NCBI GenBank assembly: GCA_902776375.1 | Contig: CACYPV010000007.1 | Location: forward strand, 1 to 62,945 | DNA length: 62,945 bases | DNA from: an uncultured Ruminococcus sp. | GTDB taxonomy: Bacteria > Bacillota > Clostridia > Oscillospirales > Acutalibacteraceae | Reading direction: 5' to 3' | Shown: positions 8,910 through 17,118 of the stretch, piece by piece | Layout: each line of letters begins with the position of its first letter | How positions within the stretch are numbered: the stretch's first letter is position 1 | Notes under the pieces: generated by a model | Databases searched by the model: none | Told to the model about the DNA's origin: nothing | The model's input: the letters and a program-made list of their open reading frames with translations, nothing else | Made by a program: the position numbers and the translations under genes

Positions 8910-9803
8910 TTGGAACTCAGAGTTTTGAATTATTTTTTGGCAGTTGCAAGAGAAGAAAGCATATCGGGCGCGGCAAACGCTCTGCACCTGAGCCAGCCTA
9001 CGCTGTCACGGCAGTTGAAGGATATGGAAGACGAACTGGGCAAGCAGCTTTTTATACGCGGCAGTAAGCGGATCGAGCTGACCGATGAGGGCAGGATTTT
9101 GAAAAAACGCGCCGAGGAGATCATCGCGCTTGTCGAGAAAACCGAAAACGAGATTTCCGTGTCTGACGAGCATATCTCCGGCGACATTTTTATCGGCGCA
9201 GGCGAGACCGTCGGTGTGCGCCGGTTGACAAAAGCCGCAAAGCGTGTGCGCGACAGCTATCCCGACATTCATTTTCATATCATCAGCGGCGACAGATCGG
9301 ATGTTGTCGAAAGGCTTGACAGCGGTCTTGTGGACTTCGGTTTGGTTTTCGGAAGCGTTGACGAAACAAAGTACGAGTCGATCAATATCCCGAACAGCGA
9401 CGTTTGGGGCGTTTTGATCAGAAAAGACAGTCCGCTTGCAGAAAAGGAGCTGATAGAGCCAAAGGATTTATACGATAAGCCGTTGATCGTGTCCCGTCAG
9501 GCTGAAAAAACAGGGATCGTCAAGCGCTTGCTGCACCGCTCCGCAGACAAGCTGAACATCGTCGCCACCTATAACCTGCTTTTCAACGGCGCGCTGATGG
9601 TGCAGGACGGCTTGGGCTGCGCGCTGTGCTTGGAGAGCGTGCATCAACCCGAGCGCAACAGAGAGCTGGTTTTTAAGCCGCTGACAAACGTGCTCACCGA
9701 AGAAATGCACGTAATCTGGAAAAAAGACAACGTATTCTCCAAAGCGTCACAAAAGTTTTTTGAGGAGATCTCAAAGGGCGGTGTGACGCCGCAATACACC
9801 TGA
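8910..9803 (+). CDS. LysR-family transcriptional regulator
   Basis: A 297-residue DNA-binding protein. The start is set at the TTG at 8910 (protein begins MELRVLNYFLAV), with AAAGAGG at 8896-8902; an upstream ATG at 8859 would add 17 residues not seen in the family. The winged helix-turn-helix is in residues 1-60 (ISGAANALHLSQPTLSRQLK), with the substrate-binding domain at about 90-295. LysR proteins usually control the divergent neighbour, here the acetyltransferase-esterase operon, and respond to a small effector, which is unknown. Confidence 0.92.
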   Translation: MELRVLNYFLAVAREESISGAANALHLSQPTLSRQLKDMEDELGKQLFIRGSKRIELTDEGRILKKRAEEIIALVEKTENEISVSDEHISGDIFIGAGETVGVRRLTKAAKRVRDSYPDIHFHIISGDRSDVVERLDSGLVDFGLVFGSVDETKYESINIPNSDVWGVLIRKDSPLAEKELIEPKDLYDKPLIVSRQAEKTGIVKRLLHRSADKLNIVATYNLLFNGALMVQDGLGCALCLESVHQPERNRELVFKPLTNVLTEEMHVIWKKDNVFSKASQKFFEEISKGGVTPQYT

Positions 9804-9894
9804 TAAATCGCATGGGAATGGGGGAGGATAGGCTTTTAGAGCAGGCGGCTCGACCCTCAGATTTTCCGCGCCCGACCGCGCAAATGCAGCGATC

Positions 9895-9928
9895 AAAAAA
9901 AGAGCCGCCGCTTTATAAGCGACAGCTC
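9895..9928 (-). terminator. Terminator of the CBM21-like gene
   Basis: A hairpin at 9902-9928 (GAGCCGCCGCTT against AAGCGACAGCTC, imperfect) is followed on the minus strand by seven T (9895-9901). It lies 17 bases after the stop of the minus-strand gene. Confidence 0.7.
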
Positions 9929-9944
9929 GTAGAAGTTTATTATA

Positions 9945-10451
9945 TTAGTGACATACGCTGAAGGAAGCGTCGTAGTTTGCGCCGAAGTTATTTGCCCAGT
10001 ACTCTTTGCCGTTTACACGGTAGCAAATAGCGTACTCAAAGCCTTCGCCGAAGCTCTCGTTGTAGTTAACGGTGAGAACTGTGTACCAAAGCTCGGTGCC
10101 GTCATCTCTTGTGTTGTTGTAGCCAAGAGGCTGATCCTTGTAAGTCTGCCAGTTATCTCTGGTGTATCTTACAAACACTTCCTTGTGGTAAGCGTAGTTC
10201 TGCAGAACAGCTTGAATATGGAAGTAGAAGGTATTGTAGAAGCCGGAAGGGTTTCTCTGGGGAGCGATGGGAGCAACACCGATGGTTTCGGAACCGTTGT
10301 AATCCTTGCCGTTGTTGTTATCCCAGTACTCGCGGCCGTCGGCTACAAACTTGATAGCGTATTTTGTCTTTGTGCTGGTGAACTCTGCTCTCCAAATCTT
10401 GGAGCCGTCGCTGAGGGTGAGCGCCATAGAGGCAAACTCCATCGAAATCAC
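9945..10451 (-). CDS. CBM21-like starch-binding protein, probably 5'-truncated
   Basis: A frame of 168 residues from a GTG at 10451 (or the ATG at 10442). It holds parts of two CBM21-like domains. The first is only a C-terminal half (SDGSKIWRAEF, then REYWDNNNGKDY). The second is nearly complete (FYFHIQAVLQNYAYHKEVFV, YTRDNWQTY, then KEYWANNFGANY). The closing (E)YW(D/A)NN..G.(D/N)Y motif is the signature of this family, which binds starch or glycogen. No signal peptide or catalytic domain is present and there is no convincing ribosome binding site. The frame is open upstream only to a TGA near 10472. The most likely reading is the tail of a larger, damaged starch-binding protein. Confidence 0.65.
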   Translation of the reverse strand: MISMEFASMALTLSDGSKIWRAEFTSTKTKYAIKFVADGREYWDNNNGKDYNGSETIGVAPIAPQRNPSGFYNTFYFHIQAVLQNYAYHKEVFVRYTRDNWQTYKDQPLGYNNTRDDGTELWYTVLTVNYNESFGEGFEYAICYRVNGKEYWANNFGANYDASFSVCH

Positions 10452-10494
10452 ACCCGCGCCGATCGAATACTGACGTCAGTATGTTGCTTAAATT

Positions 10495-10620
10495 TCAATA
10501 CTCTGCCTTTGGGGGCTTTTTGTGCTGTCCGTACAATTTGGGGCAGTTCAATATCTCGCCGTATCTTTTTATATGTTCGATATTGCATGGCTGTATTGTC
10601 ATTTTGCTTGTCATAATCAT
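10495..10620 (-). pseudogene. Short frame with a strong start, possibly the lost 5' end of the CBM21-like gene
   Basis: An ATG at 10620 follows a good GGAGGATAC and opens 41 codons (starting MIMTSKMTIQPCNIEHIKRY) ending in TGA at 10495. It reads toward the CBM21-like frame, which begins about 45 bp later in another frame. It may be a small real protein, or the 5' end of a gene broken by frameshift or deletion. No family is recognised. Confidence 0.35.
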
Positions 10621-10730
10621 GTATCCTCCAATCAGCTAATTCTCTTTTACTACTATTTTACCCTTTGCCTTTCCGCTGTCAAGTGCGATACACGCTTTTT
10701 TTATATGATTTAAATCAAAAGTTGTGCCGA

Positions 10731-12026
10731 TTAAATACAAAATGCGGCGTAAAGAGGAACCGTCTTTTTATTATCCTCAAAGCCAAAGTTTTTGGCGGAG
10801 AGCTTGATTGCATAAGCGGGTTGGTAGGCGTCCATATAGACCTTTAAGCTCTTGGCTTTGGTGTTGTCGGCGGATTTAACCTCGATCGGGATGATTTGCC
10901 CGTCGCGCTGAATGACAAAATCAATTTCAGCCGCACGGCCGGACTCCCAATAGTAGGTGCGGTAGCCGTTGCAGGTGAGCTGTACATTGACATAGTTTTC
11001 CGCCATACCGCCCTTGAAATCATTTAGTTCCTCAACCATATACAGAATATCGTTGGGAGCTAAATCCTTTTTAGCGCAAAGCAGTCCCAAATCCGATACA
11101 TAAATTTTAAAAGCGTCAATGTCCCGGAAGTTTTCAAGCGGCTTTTTGACCTGCTCGACCTTATAAACCTGCGACACGATACCGGACAGGCAAAGCCATT
11201 CGATTGCATTTTCAAATTCAGACGCTCGCCCGCCTTTTTTGATCAGCTTATACTGAAAACGGGTATTCTTTTTCGAGAGCTGAACGGTGATATTATCATA
11301 AGCGAGCCGGGTTTTCTTGATCTCGTTAAGATTGTTATACTTGCTCATATCATTGAGATAGCTTGCGAGGATAGTGTCCTGCGTATGGCGGACAAGAATA
11401 TAGTCCTTTGTCTGAGCGAATTGCATTACGCACTCCGGCATACCGCCGACAACAAGATACTGACGATAGAGCTGCATTGCGGTGTCGTGTAAGGCTGACG
11501 GCAGCGGCGTATCAGTTTTGAAACATTTTTTGATCCGTTCCACCAAATCGTCCTCGCCGAGCGCCAGCATAAATTCTTCCATATCCATCGGATAAAGCGT
11601 TTTCATATCGACCTTTCCGACAGGAAAGGAGAATTTTGCTCTGTTGACCGCAACGCCGAGCAGACTGCCTGCGACAATGATATGATAATCCGGCGCGTCC
11701 TCGCAAAAGTATTTGAGAGAAGTCAGCGCTCTTTCGCATAGCTGAACCTCGTCGAATACGATCAGCGTTTTTTCTCTTACGATCGTTTGACCGGCAATAT
11801 GCGACAAAATCGGGATCAGATAATCCGGGCTGATGTTCTCTTTAAAGGTTTCGTTCAACTTGGGATTTGTTTCAAAGTTGAAGTATGCAACATTTTCATA
11901 ATGGGTGCGCCCGAATTCCAGAACGGAATACGTCTTTCCCACCTGCCTTGCACCTTGTAAAATAAGCGGCTTGCGGTGCTCGCTTTCCTTCCACGCCTGC
12001 AAAAAGGCTGTAATCTTTCTATACAT
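10731..12026 (-). CDS. AAA-family ATPase with C-terminal DUF4143
   Basis: A 431-residue protein starting at the ATG at 12026 (AGGAGGGG upstream). The Walker A is GARQVGKTY (about 25-33), the Walker B is LIVFDEVQLCERAL (about 89-102), the arrangement of AAA_14 ATPases. The C-terminal DUF4143 domain (about 210-400) ends in the nuclease-like segment GRAAEIDFVIQRDGQIIPIEVKSA, reminiscent of the E/D-xK core of Holliday-junction-resolvase folds. The family is widespread in gut Firmicutes and Bacteroidetes, often many copies per genome. Its role is unproven. Confidence 0.9.
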   Translation of the reverse strand: MYRKITAFLQAWKESEHRKPLILQGARQVGKTYSVLEFGRTHYENVAYFNFETNPKLNETFKENISPDYLIPILSHIAGQTIVREKTLIVFDEVQLCERALTSLKYFCEDAPDYHIIVAGSLLGVAVNRAKFSFPVGKVDMKTLYPMDMEEFMLALGEDDLVERIKKCFKTDTPLPSALHDTAMQLYRQYLVVGGMPECVMQFAQTKDYILVRHTQDTILASYLNDMSKYNNLNEIKKTRLAYDNITVQLSKKNTRFQYKLIKKGGRASEFENAIEWLCLSGIVSQVYKVEQVKKPLENFRDIDAFKIYVSDLGLLCAKKDLAPNDILYMVEELNDFKGGMAENYVNVQLTCNGYRTYYWESGRAAEIDFVIQRDGQIIPIEVKSADNTKAKSLKVYMDAYQPAYAIKLSAKNFGFEDNKKTVPLYAAFCI

Positions 12027-12055
12027 AGTCACCCCTCCTAAAAGGTTGTGATTAT

Positions 12056-12084
12056 AGTATAGCAGATATTCGTGAAAAAATCAA
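12056..12084 (-). promoter_or_regulatory. Sigma-A-type promoter of the DUF4143 gene
   Basis: On the minus strand TTGATT (12079-12084) and TATACT (12056-12061) are separated by exactly 17 bp, about 30 bp before the start codon at 12026. Confidence 0.7.
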
Positions 12085-12200
12085 TATAAACTTCGAATTA
12101 TATTACACTAAAATACATGAATAATTCGGATAATCTTGCAAAATACAACACCAAACCGGGAATGCAATTCTTTATGTTCTCTAGCGGGATCATCTGCTTC

Positions 12201-14492
12201 CTATTCTGTACCCTTAAGCGCCTCTACCATATCTATCTTTTTATTCTTCCTTGCCACCATCAAGCCGACCAAGAGCGACACGCCGAAGGTCAGCAGGATA
12301 GATACGCAGTAGGTCAAAGGTCCCAACATCAGCTTCATCTCGTATTCTCCGGCGAGGGCGGTTAGCAGCCACTGCAATACGCCCACGCCTGCGGGCAGAC
12401 CTATGATGACGCCGATGACCGTCAGCCAGATATTCTGCGAGATCAAGAGCTTTCCTATGGTTCGGTTTCTAAACCCCAACACCTTTAGCGTGGCGAGCTC
12501 GCGCGAGCGCTCCACATAGCTCATGATGCCTAGGTTATACAATACGACCACGCCGAGTATCACGGCGGCGACGACAAGGATGATGACCATGCTGTCCATG
12601 ATCTTCACAAAGCTGTTGAAGGTCTCCATAAGCTGCGCCTTGTCCTGTTTGCCTGAGATCAGATCGTTGCTTTTTATTTCGCTTGTTTTTTTATCGGTGT
12701 AAATATAGGATATGCTGTAATCAAGCCCCAGCTTGTCGGCGAGCTTGTCGCTTATCGTGACGCTCTCGGTCATCACAGAGCGGTTATAGCCGACTACCTT
12801 AACGGTATATGTCTCTTTGGAGCCGTAGGGCGAAAATTCGATCTCGTCGCCGATATTCGCCTTGTCCTTCAAGCGCAGGCAGAGATATGCGCCCTCGTCG
12901 CCAAGCTCTAGCCTGTTGTTGCCCTCGTCGATGACGTTGAGCATACCGCCCGGATTGTGCACTATATCGAGCGTTACGGTATCGCCGCCCAAGCTTATCC
13001 CACTCAGACTCTCCCAGTCGCCGTCAAGCTCCTCGCAAAGCGCCTTCGAGCCCTTCAAATCGGCGTAGTCGATAAGATTGACCTTTGTGGTGTAGTTGGA
13101 GATATCCTTGTCGAGCAAGTCCAAAAAGCCGGACATCGTGTCGCGCATACCCAAGCCGCCGACCATCAGCACCATGTAGCCGACGATGCCGAACAAGGTC
13201 ATCGCCGAACGGCTTTTGTGGCGGCTGAGGTCGCGGATGTTCCACTTCGTTCCGAAATGCAGCTTCTCCCAAAAGCGGAAACGCTCAAAGAATATTTTTC
13301 GCATCTTTTTAGGCGAGTACGGGCGCAGCGCGTCAGCGGCGGTGCCCTTTAGCTGCTGCCTTACCGATAGAAAACTGATCAGTGTAAGCAGTATGACCGT
13401 TCCTATCAAAACCGGATAGCAAAACGCCGGTATCGCCGCGCTCCAATCGGGCATGTCAAAGTATGTGCCCATCATGCCGTTCTCGCTCATGATCAGCTTG
13501 CAGACAACATAGCCCAGGGCGATACCCAAGCCGGTGCCGACTAAGCCGATGAACAAGCCGTAAGAGGTGTAGTGCCTGAGTATGCGGCGGTTCTTGAAAC
13601 CGAGCGCCTTTAAGGTGCCGATCTGCGTTTTCTCCTTGGTGGCTATGCGGTGCATCGTCGTTACCATTGTGAGAATCGCTATCGCAAGGAAAAGCACGGG
13701 CAGCACCGAGCCCATTGTCTTGCCTTCCTCAGCCTCACCCTGCGATTCCTTATAGACAACATGGTCGTCCTTCGGCGTTACCATGATAGTTCTGCCAAGC
13801 GCGTCCTTTACCTTGTCCTCCAGCGTTTTCTTAGACAAGCCGGACAGTACATTTATCTGCGCATAGGTTTTGCTGAGCGCGTTCGCCCCTACAGTATCTT
13901 TCAGTTTTTTGGGGGAGATATACGCGAAACCATAGGTTTTGTAATCGGGCATCATCTGATTTTTGTCGGCGACGCAGATCATGTGCTCGCCCGCTTTTAT
14001 CAAGCCGACTATTTTTCCGGTTATCTTGCTTCCCTGATATTCAAGCGACAGATTATCACCGAGTTTATAATCATTCGCCGCGGCGAATTTGTCGCTCAGC
14101 CAAAAGCCGCCGCCGTTTTCGCCGTACTCTGCGCCGTCCGTGACAACGAAGGTGGATACGTTGAAATCCTCGCTCACGTCGAGCGCCAGCGACTTGTTCT
14201 TTTCGCCCTTTATGTTTAGGTTGACGGACAGATAGCGAGTTGCCGCGTCAACGCCCTCGATCTTCTTGATAGCATTGATATCGTCCGCGGTGAAGCCCTT
14301 ATCGGAATACAGGCGGTAGTCGGCGTAGTTTGTATCTTTAAAGAATTTGAACGTGTCGACCTCAATGGTTTTCCACTCCATATTGAAGCCGAGGAACATT
14401 CCCATGCCGAGCGTTATCATCAGTATCATCGAGATAAACTGCGCCTTGTAGCCCCATGCGGTGCGGAATAGTTTTCGTGTCAGCATTACCAT
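12201..14492 (-). CDS. FtsX/MacB-like ABC transporter permease
   Basis: A 763-residue membrane protein. An N-terminal helix (MILMITLGMGMFLGF, about 18-32) is followed by a large extracytoplasmic domain (about 40-250). Three helices of a first FtsX domain follow (about 260-375, VLPVLFLAIAILTMVTTMHR onward), then a second extracytoplasmic domain and a second FtsX domain (about 640-755). This double-FtsX architecture is that of Firmicute exporters of peptides or lipids (BceB/YtrF-like); it uses ATP hydrolysis by its partner for mechanical work in the envelope. Its start overlaps the stop of the ATPase gene (ATGGTAA), indicating translational coupling. The operon starts with a metal-binding HMA protein. 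Confidence 0.92.
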   Translation of the reverse strand: MVMLTRKLFRTAWGYKAQFISMILMITLGMGMFLGFNMEWKTIEVDTFKFFKDTNYADYRLYSDKGFTADDINAIKKIEGVDAATRYLSVNLNIKGEKNKSLALDVSEDFNVSTFVVTDGAEYGENGGGFWLSDKFAAANDYKLGDNLSLEYQGSKITGKIVGLIKAGEHMICVADKNQMMPDYKTYGFAYISPKKLKDTVGANALSKTYAQINVLSGLSKKTLEDKVKDALGRTIMVTPKDDHVVYKESQGEAEEGKTMGSVLPVLFLAIAILTMVTTMHRIATKEKTQIGTLKALGFKNRRILRHYTSYGLFIGLVGTGLGIALGYVVCKLIMSENGMMGTYFDMPDWSAAIPAFCYPVLIGTVILLTLISFLSVRQQLKGTAADALRPYSPKKMRKIFFERFRFWEKLHFGTKWNIRDLSRHKSRSAMTLFGIVGYMVLMVGGLGMRDTMSGFLDLLDKDISNYTTKVNLIDYADLKGSKALCEELDGDWESLSGISLGGDTVTLDIVHNPGGMLNVIDEGNNRLELGDEGAYLCLRLKDKANIGDEIEFSPYGSKETYTVKVVGYNRSVMTESVTISDKLADKLGLDYSISYIYTDKKTSEIKSNDLISGKQDKAQLMETFNSFVKIMDSMVIILVVAAVILGVVVLYNLGIMSYVERSRELATLKVLGFRNRTIGKLLISQNIWLTVIGVIIGLPAGVGVLQWLLTALAGEYEMKLMLGPLTYCVSILLTFGVSLLVGLMVARKNKKIDMVEALKGTE

Positions 14493-15187
14493 TCCACCTC
14501 GTCAGCGCTCATCGGGTTCTCCTGTTCGGCGATCGAGCGTATTTTGCCGTTCTTTACGCGGATAACCACGTCTGCCATTTTTGCGATGCTTTGGTTGTGC
14601 GTGACGATAACAATGGTCTTTCCGTAATTCTTCGCCATGCTGAGAAGGAGCTTTAGTACCATTACGCCGGTTTCGGAATCAAGGGCGCCTGTGGGCTCGT
14701 CGCAAAGCAGTATCTTCGGATTCTTTGCCAAGGCTCTGGCGATAGATATCCTTTGCTGTTCGCCGCCCGAAAGCTCTGACGGAAAGTTGTGCAGGTGGTC
14801 GGTAAGTCCCACCTCGGCGATCATCTGCTTGGCGTCGAGAGCGTTGGGCGAGATCGTAGACACTAGCTCAACGTTCTCATAAACGGTCAGGGTAGGGATA
14901 AGGTTGTAAAACTGGAACACAAAGCCGACCGTCGCCGCGCGGTAGTCGGCGAGCTCGTTGTCGGACAGCGTGCTGATGTCCCTGCCGTTCACGGTGATCT
15001 TTCCCTCGGTGGGGCTGTCAAGCCCGCCGAGCAGATTGAGCATCGTGCTTTTGCCGGCTCCCGAGGGACCCAGAATGACGACGAATTTTCCCTCGTCAAG
15101 CGTAAAGCTGACCTTATCCAGCGCCTTCATCTCGTGCTCGCCGCTGGCGTAGGTTTTGGTTACGTTTTCAAATTGTACGATCGACAT
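14486..15187 (-). CDS. ABC transporter ATP-binding protein (LolD/MacB type)
   Basis: A 233-residue cytoplasmic ATPase starting at the ATG at 15187 (GGAGGAAAT upstream). The Walker A is GPSGAGKST (about 38-46), the Q-loop is [17 protein letters not shown], the signature is [15 protein letters not shown], the Walker B is [12 protein letters not shown] and the H-loop is IVIVTHNQ. The family pairs with FtsX-like permeases, and the permease gene overlaps its 3' end. It lies 1 bp after the HMA protein gene, so the three are one transcript controlled by the paired operator at 15480-15532. Confidence 0.95.
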   Translation of the reverse strand: MSIVQFENVTKTYASGEHEMKALDKVSFTLDEGKFVVILGPSGAGKSTMLNLLGGLDSPTEGKITVNGRDISTLSDNELADYRAATVGFVFQFYNLIPTLTVYENVELVSTISPNALDAKQMIAEVGLTDHLHNFPSELSGGEQQRISIARALAKNPKILLCDEPTGALDSETGVMVLKLLLSMAKNYGKTIVIVTHNQSIAKMADVVIRVKNGKIRSIAEQENPMSADEVEW

Positions 15188-15188
15188 A

Positions 15189-15446
15189 TCATTTCCTCCC
15201 AAACAGTGAAAACCGTTTCTTCTCATAAGGCTCGGCTTTGATATCAAGAACCTTATAGCCCGTTTTGTCTATCGCTTCACGCAAAGCGTTTTCGTCAAGC
15301 GGGTTATCGCTGATTATCTCTGTCACTCCCTTTGAATGAGAAGAAGCGACCTTTTTGATTTTGAAATCCCGACGGATCGTGTCGTTGATATGGCTCTCGC
15401 ACATACCGCACATCATGCCGTCGATCTTTAAAGTTGTTTTTATCAT
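15189..15446 (-). CDS. Heavy-metal-associated (HMA) domain protein
   Basis: An 85-residue cytoplasmic protein of the CopZ/HMA fold. The metal motif is GMMCGMCESHI (about 10-20), matching GMxCxxC, in which the two Cys bind a soft metal such as Cu(I). The C-terminal tail (EPYEKKRFSLFGRK) extends slightly beyond a normal ~70-residue chaperone. It is the first gene of an operon with a MacB-like ABC exporter. The operators in front of this operon match those of the DUF3793-flavodoxin unit, so it likely responds to metal status. Confidence 0.9.
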   Translation of the reverse strand: MIKTTLKIDGMMCGMCESHINDTIRRDFKIKKVASSHSKGVTEIISDNPLDENALREAIDKTGYKVLDIKAEPYEKKRFSLFGRK

Positions 15447-15479
15447 AATGACCTCCGATAATGTGATCGCAATAACGCG

Positions 15480-15495
15480 GTTAGACCAAGCTAAC
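15480..15495 (-). promoter_or_regulatory. Operator 1 of the HMA-ABC operon (GTTAG-N6-CTAAC)
   Basis: A perfect 5+6+5 inverted repeat, GTTAG ACCAAG CTAAC. It lies just downstream of the minus-strand -10 TATAAT at 15508-15513 and 33 bp before the HMA start codon, a position suited to repression. Confidence 0.75.
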
Positions 15496-15516
15496 TGCGC
15501 GTGGTAAATTATAGCG

Positions 15517-15532
15517 GTTAGTTACCGCTAAC
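15517..15532 (-). promoter_or_regulatory. Operator 2 of the HMA-ABC operon (GTTAG-N6-CTAAC)
   Basis: A second perfect copy, GTTAG TTACCG CTAAC, 37 bp centre to centre from operator 1. It overlaps the expected -35/spacer of the promoter whose -10 TATAAT is at 15508-15513. The half-site resembles DtxR/IdeR-type boxes, which also contain GTTAG and CTAAC, but with different spacing. Confidence 0.75.
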
Positions 15533-15719
15533 TAAATTGTATTACACTTTTTGTGTTTTGTCAAGCAGAAACGCCCGCAACAAGGCGAGCGTTAATGCAG
15601 AATTATGAAATGGGTCGGCTGAGCCGGCGATCGATCCGCGTTCCATACTATATGATCACTATCAAAGCTTCATTCACGCGTCTTTTCTTGCCGTTCAGCC
15701 AAACAATCAGGGGGACTGT
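15533..15719. other. Intergenic region between the HMA operon and the flavodoxin gene
   Basis: Apart from the upstream edge of the HMA-operon promoter near 15533-15550, no gene, clear terminator or repeat is seen in these 187 bases. Confidence 0.4.
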
Positions 15720-16142
15720 TTAAGCCAGCGCTGTACCCAGCGCTTTACAGGCGGCGACGGCTTCATCGTCGGGAGCTTCGTTGGCTATCACGCTGTCGCA
15801 GGCAAGAGTTACGCCCGCCGCGCTGCAAACATCCTCCCAGTCGCGCATCCACTGACCGTCGCCCCAGCCGTAAGAGCCGAAAAGGGCGATCTTCTTGCCG
15901 GAAAGATGGGGGAGAACCGCGTCAAACATCGGCTGAAATTCATCCTCCTCCAGCACCTCGTCGCCCATTGCGGGGCAGCCGAACGCGAACGCGTCAAAAT
16001 CCGCGACCATATCGGCGGAGAAATCCGAGGCTGAAAATACGCTGACCTCAGCGCCTGCTTCCTGCGCGCCGGCTTTTACGGCGTCTGCCATAGCCTCGGT
16101 GTTGCCCGTCGCGCTCCAAAATACTATTGCTGCTTTACTCAT
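15720..16142 (-). CDS. Flavodoxin
   Basis: A 140-residue electron-transfer protein starting at the ATG at 16142 (GAAAGGAAAG upstream). The FMN phosphate loop is FWSATGNTEAMADA (about 8-21), and LFGSYGWGDGQWM (about 86-98) is the second flavin loop. The length fits short-chain flavodoxins, which replace ferredoxin when iron is scarce. It follows DUF3793 on the same strand with a 106-bp gap, and the DUF3793 promoter region carries two GTTAG-N6-CTAAC operators, consistent with iron control (inference). Confidence 0.93.
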   Translation of the reverse strand: MSKAAIVFWSATGNTEAMADAVKAGAQEAGAEVSVFSASDFSADMVADFDAFAFGCPAMGDEVLEEDEFQPMFDAVLPHLSGKKIALFGSYGWGDGQWMRDWEDVCSAAGVTLACDSVIANEAPDDEAVAACKALGTALA

Positions 16143-16216
16143 GATATATCTTTCCTTTCTGTAGTTGGAATAATGACTAATTAAGATCACGCCGTCGCTG
16201 TCGCTTTTCTGTCAAT

Positions 16217-16234
16217 ACGACTTGTACAAGTCGT
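16217..16234. promoter_or_regulatory. Perfect 18-bp palindrome between DUF3793 and the flavodoxin gene
   Basis: ACGACTTGT ACAAGTCGT reads identically on both strands with no loop. A minus-strand TTGACA follows immediately (16208-16213). It could be an operator for a separate flavodoxin promoter; it lacks a T-run and is not a standard terminator. Confidence 0.5.
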
Positions 16235-16248
16235 GATCGGATGCAGCT

Positions 16249-16803
16249 TTACGCTGCTTTGACGATCAGTTTATTGATAGATGTGCCTTGCAGCCATTTG
16301 GAATAATAGATGTCGGAGCATTTTTTATACTTAGCAAACGCGCACCTGGCTTTTTCTTCATTACCGTAAACCTTCCAACAACCGCAGCATTTACAGCAGT
16401 TTCCCTTATGAAGAATGAAGCCGCGGACGTCCTCGGGAGGGTAGCCGAGGAACAATCCTATTTCGTGCGGAAATTCGGGACACCTTTTTACTCTGCTTTT
16501 CAGCCTGTTCAGGCAGGTCGTATAGTCAAAGCGCGTATATCCCATTGACGCTAAAATGGATCTTGCCAGGGGGTCGGACAGATCCCTTTCAAGCCTTGTC
16601 GGACGAAATACATAAATCAAGGCGCGCTTTTTGCCAAAATCCAATGGCTGCATTTTCACTCCCTTGCAGCTGAAACGCCTGTTGAACTCCTGCGCGTAAC
16701 TCTCAATATCCTGTTTTTGCGAATATACACAGGTAAAGAGGTTGGCGGTTTTCAGCCCCGCGAGAGTGGGAGAACAATGCTTGATTATCAAATCTTCCGA
16801 CAT
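16249..16803 (-). CDS. DUF3793 family protein
   Basis: A 184-residue cytoplasmic protein starting at 16803 with GGAGG upstream. It matches DUF3793: an N-terminal LIIKHCSPTLAGLKTANLF, a central FPHEIGLFLGYPPEDVRGFI (about 111-130) and then a cysteine cluster, NCCKCCGCWKVYG (about 134-146), with further Cys at about 153 and 161. The clustered Cys suggest metal or cluster binding. In Clostridia the family is often found beside flavodoxin and iron-uptake genes; its function is not known. It is first in a unit with flavodoxin and has two GTTAG-N6-CTAAC-type operators upstream. Confidence 0.88.
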   Translation of the reverse strand: MSEDLIIKHCSPTLAGLKTANLFTCVYSQKQDIESYAQEFNRRFSCKGVKMQPLDFGKKRALIYVFRPTRLERDLSDPLARSILASMGYTRFDYTTCLNRLKSRVKRCPEFPHEIGLFLGYPPEDVRGFILHKGNCCKCCGCWKVYGNEEKARCAFAKYKKCSDIYYSKWLQGTSINKLIVKAA

Positions 16804-16831
16804 CTGTTTATTCCTCCGTGGTTTTGTTCTG

Positions 16832-16847
16832 GTTAGCAGCCGCTAAC
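16832..16847 (-). promoter_or_regulatory. Operator 1 of the DUF3793-flavodoxin unit (GTTAG-N6-CTAAC)
   Basis: A perfect inverted repeat, GTTAG CAGCCG CTAAC, 29 bp upstream of the DUF3793 start codon. The two half-sites and the 6-bp spacer are identical in form to the operators at 15480 and 15517. Confidence 0.75.
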
Positions 16848-16895
16848 TGCGGTTCAAAAAATAAACATCCGGGTTATGGATGCTGTATTTTATCG

Positions 16896-16911
16896 GTTAC
16901 CCTATGCTAAC
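16896..16911 (-). promoter_or_regulatory. Operator 2 of the DUF3793-flavodoxin unit (one mismatch)
   Basis: GTTAC CCTATG CTAAC, a 16-bp site with one mismatch in the left half, 64 bp from operator 1. It lies next to a weak minus-strand -10-like TAAAAT (16887-16892). Confidence 0.6.
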
Positions 16912-17118
16912 CGAGCGACTTTAATATATCACATCTTTTTTATTTTGTCAATAGGTTATTTTAAATTATGCTGTCTTCGGTTTTTTGCTGCCTCTTTTGC
17001 AGCTTTTAACTTGTCATGCCTTTATTTGCAGCGGCTTTTATATACAAGAGTCGTTTTTTGTATTGCAAACGCTCTGAATTTATGGTATTATTTTATTAGT
17101 TCAAAGGGGGGTGTTGGG

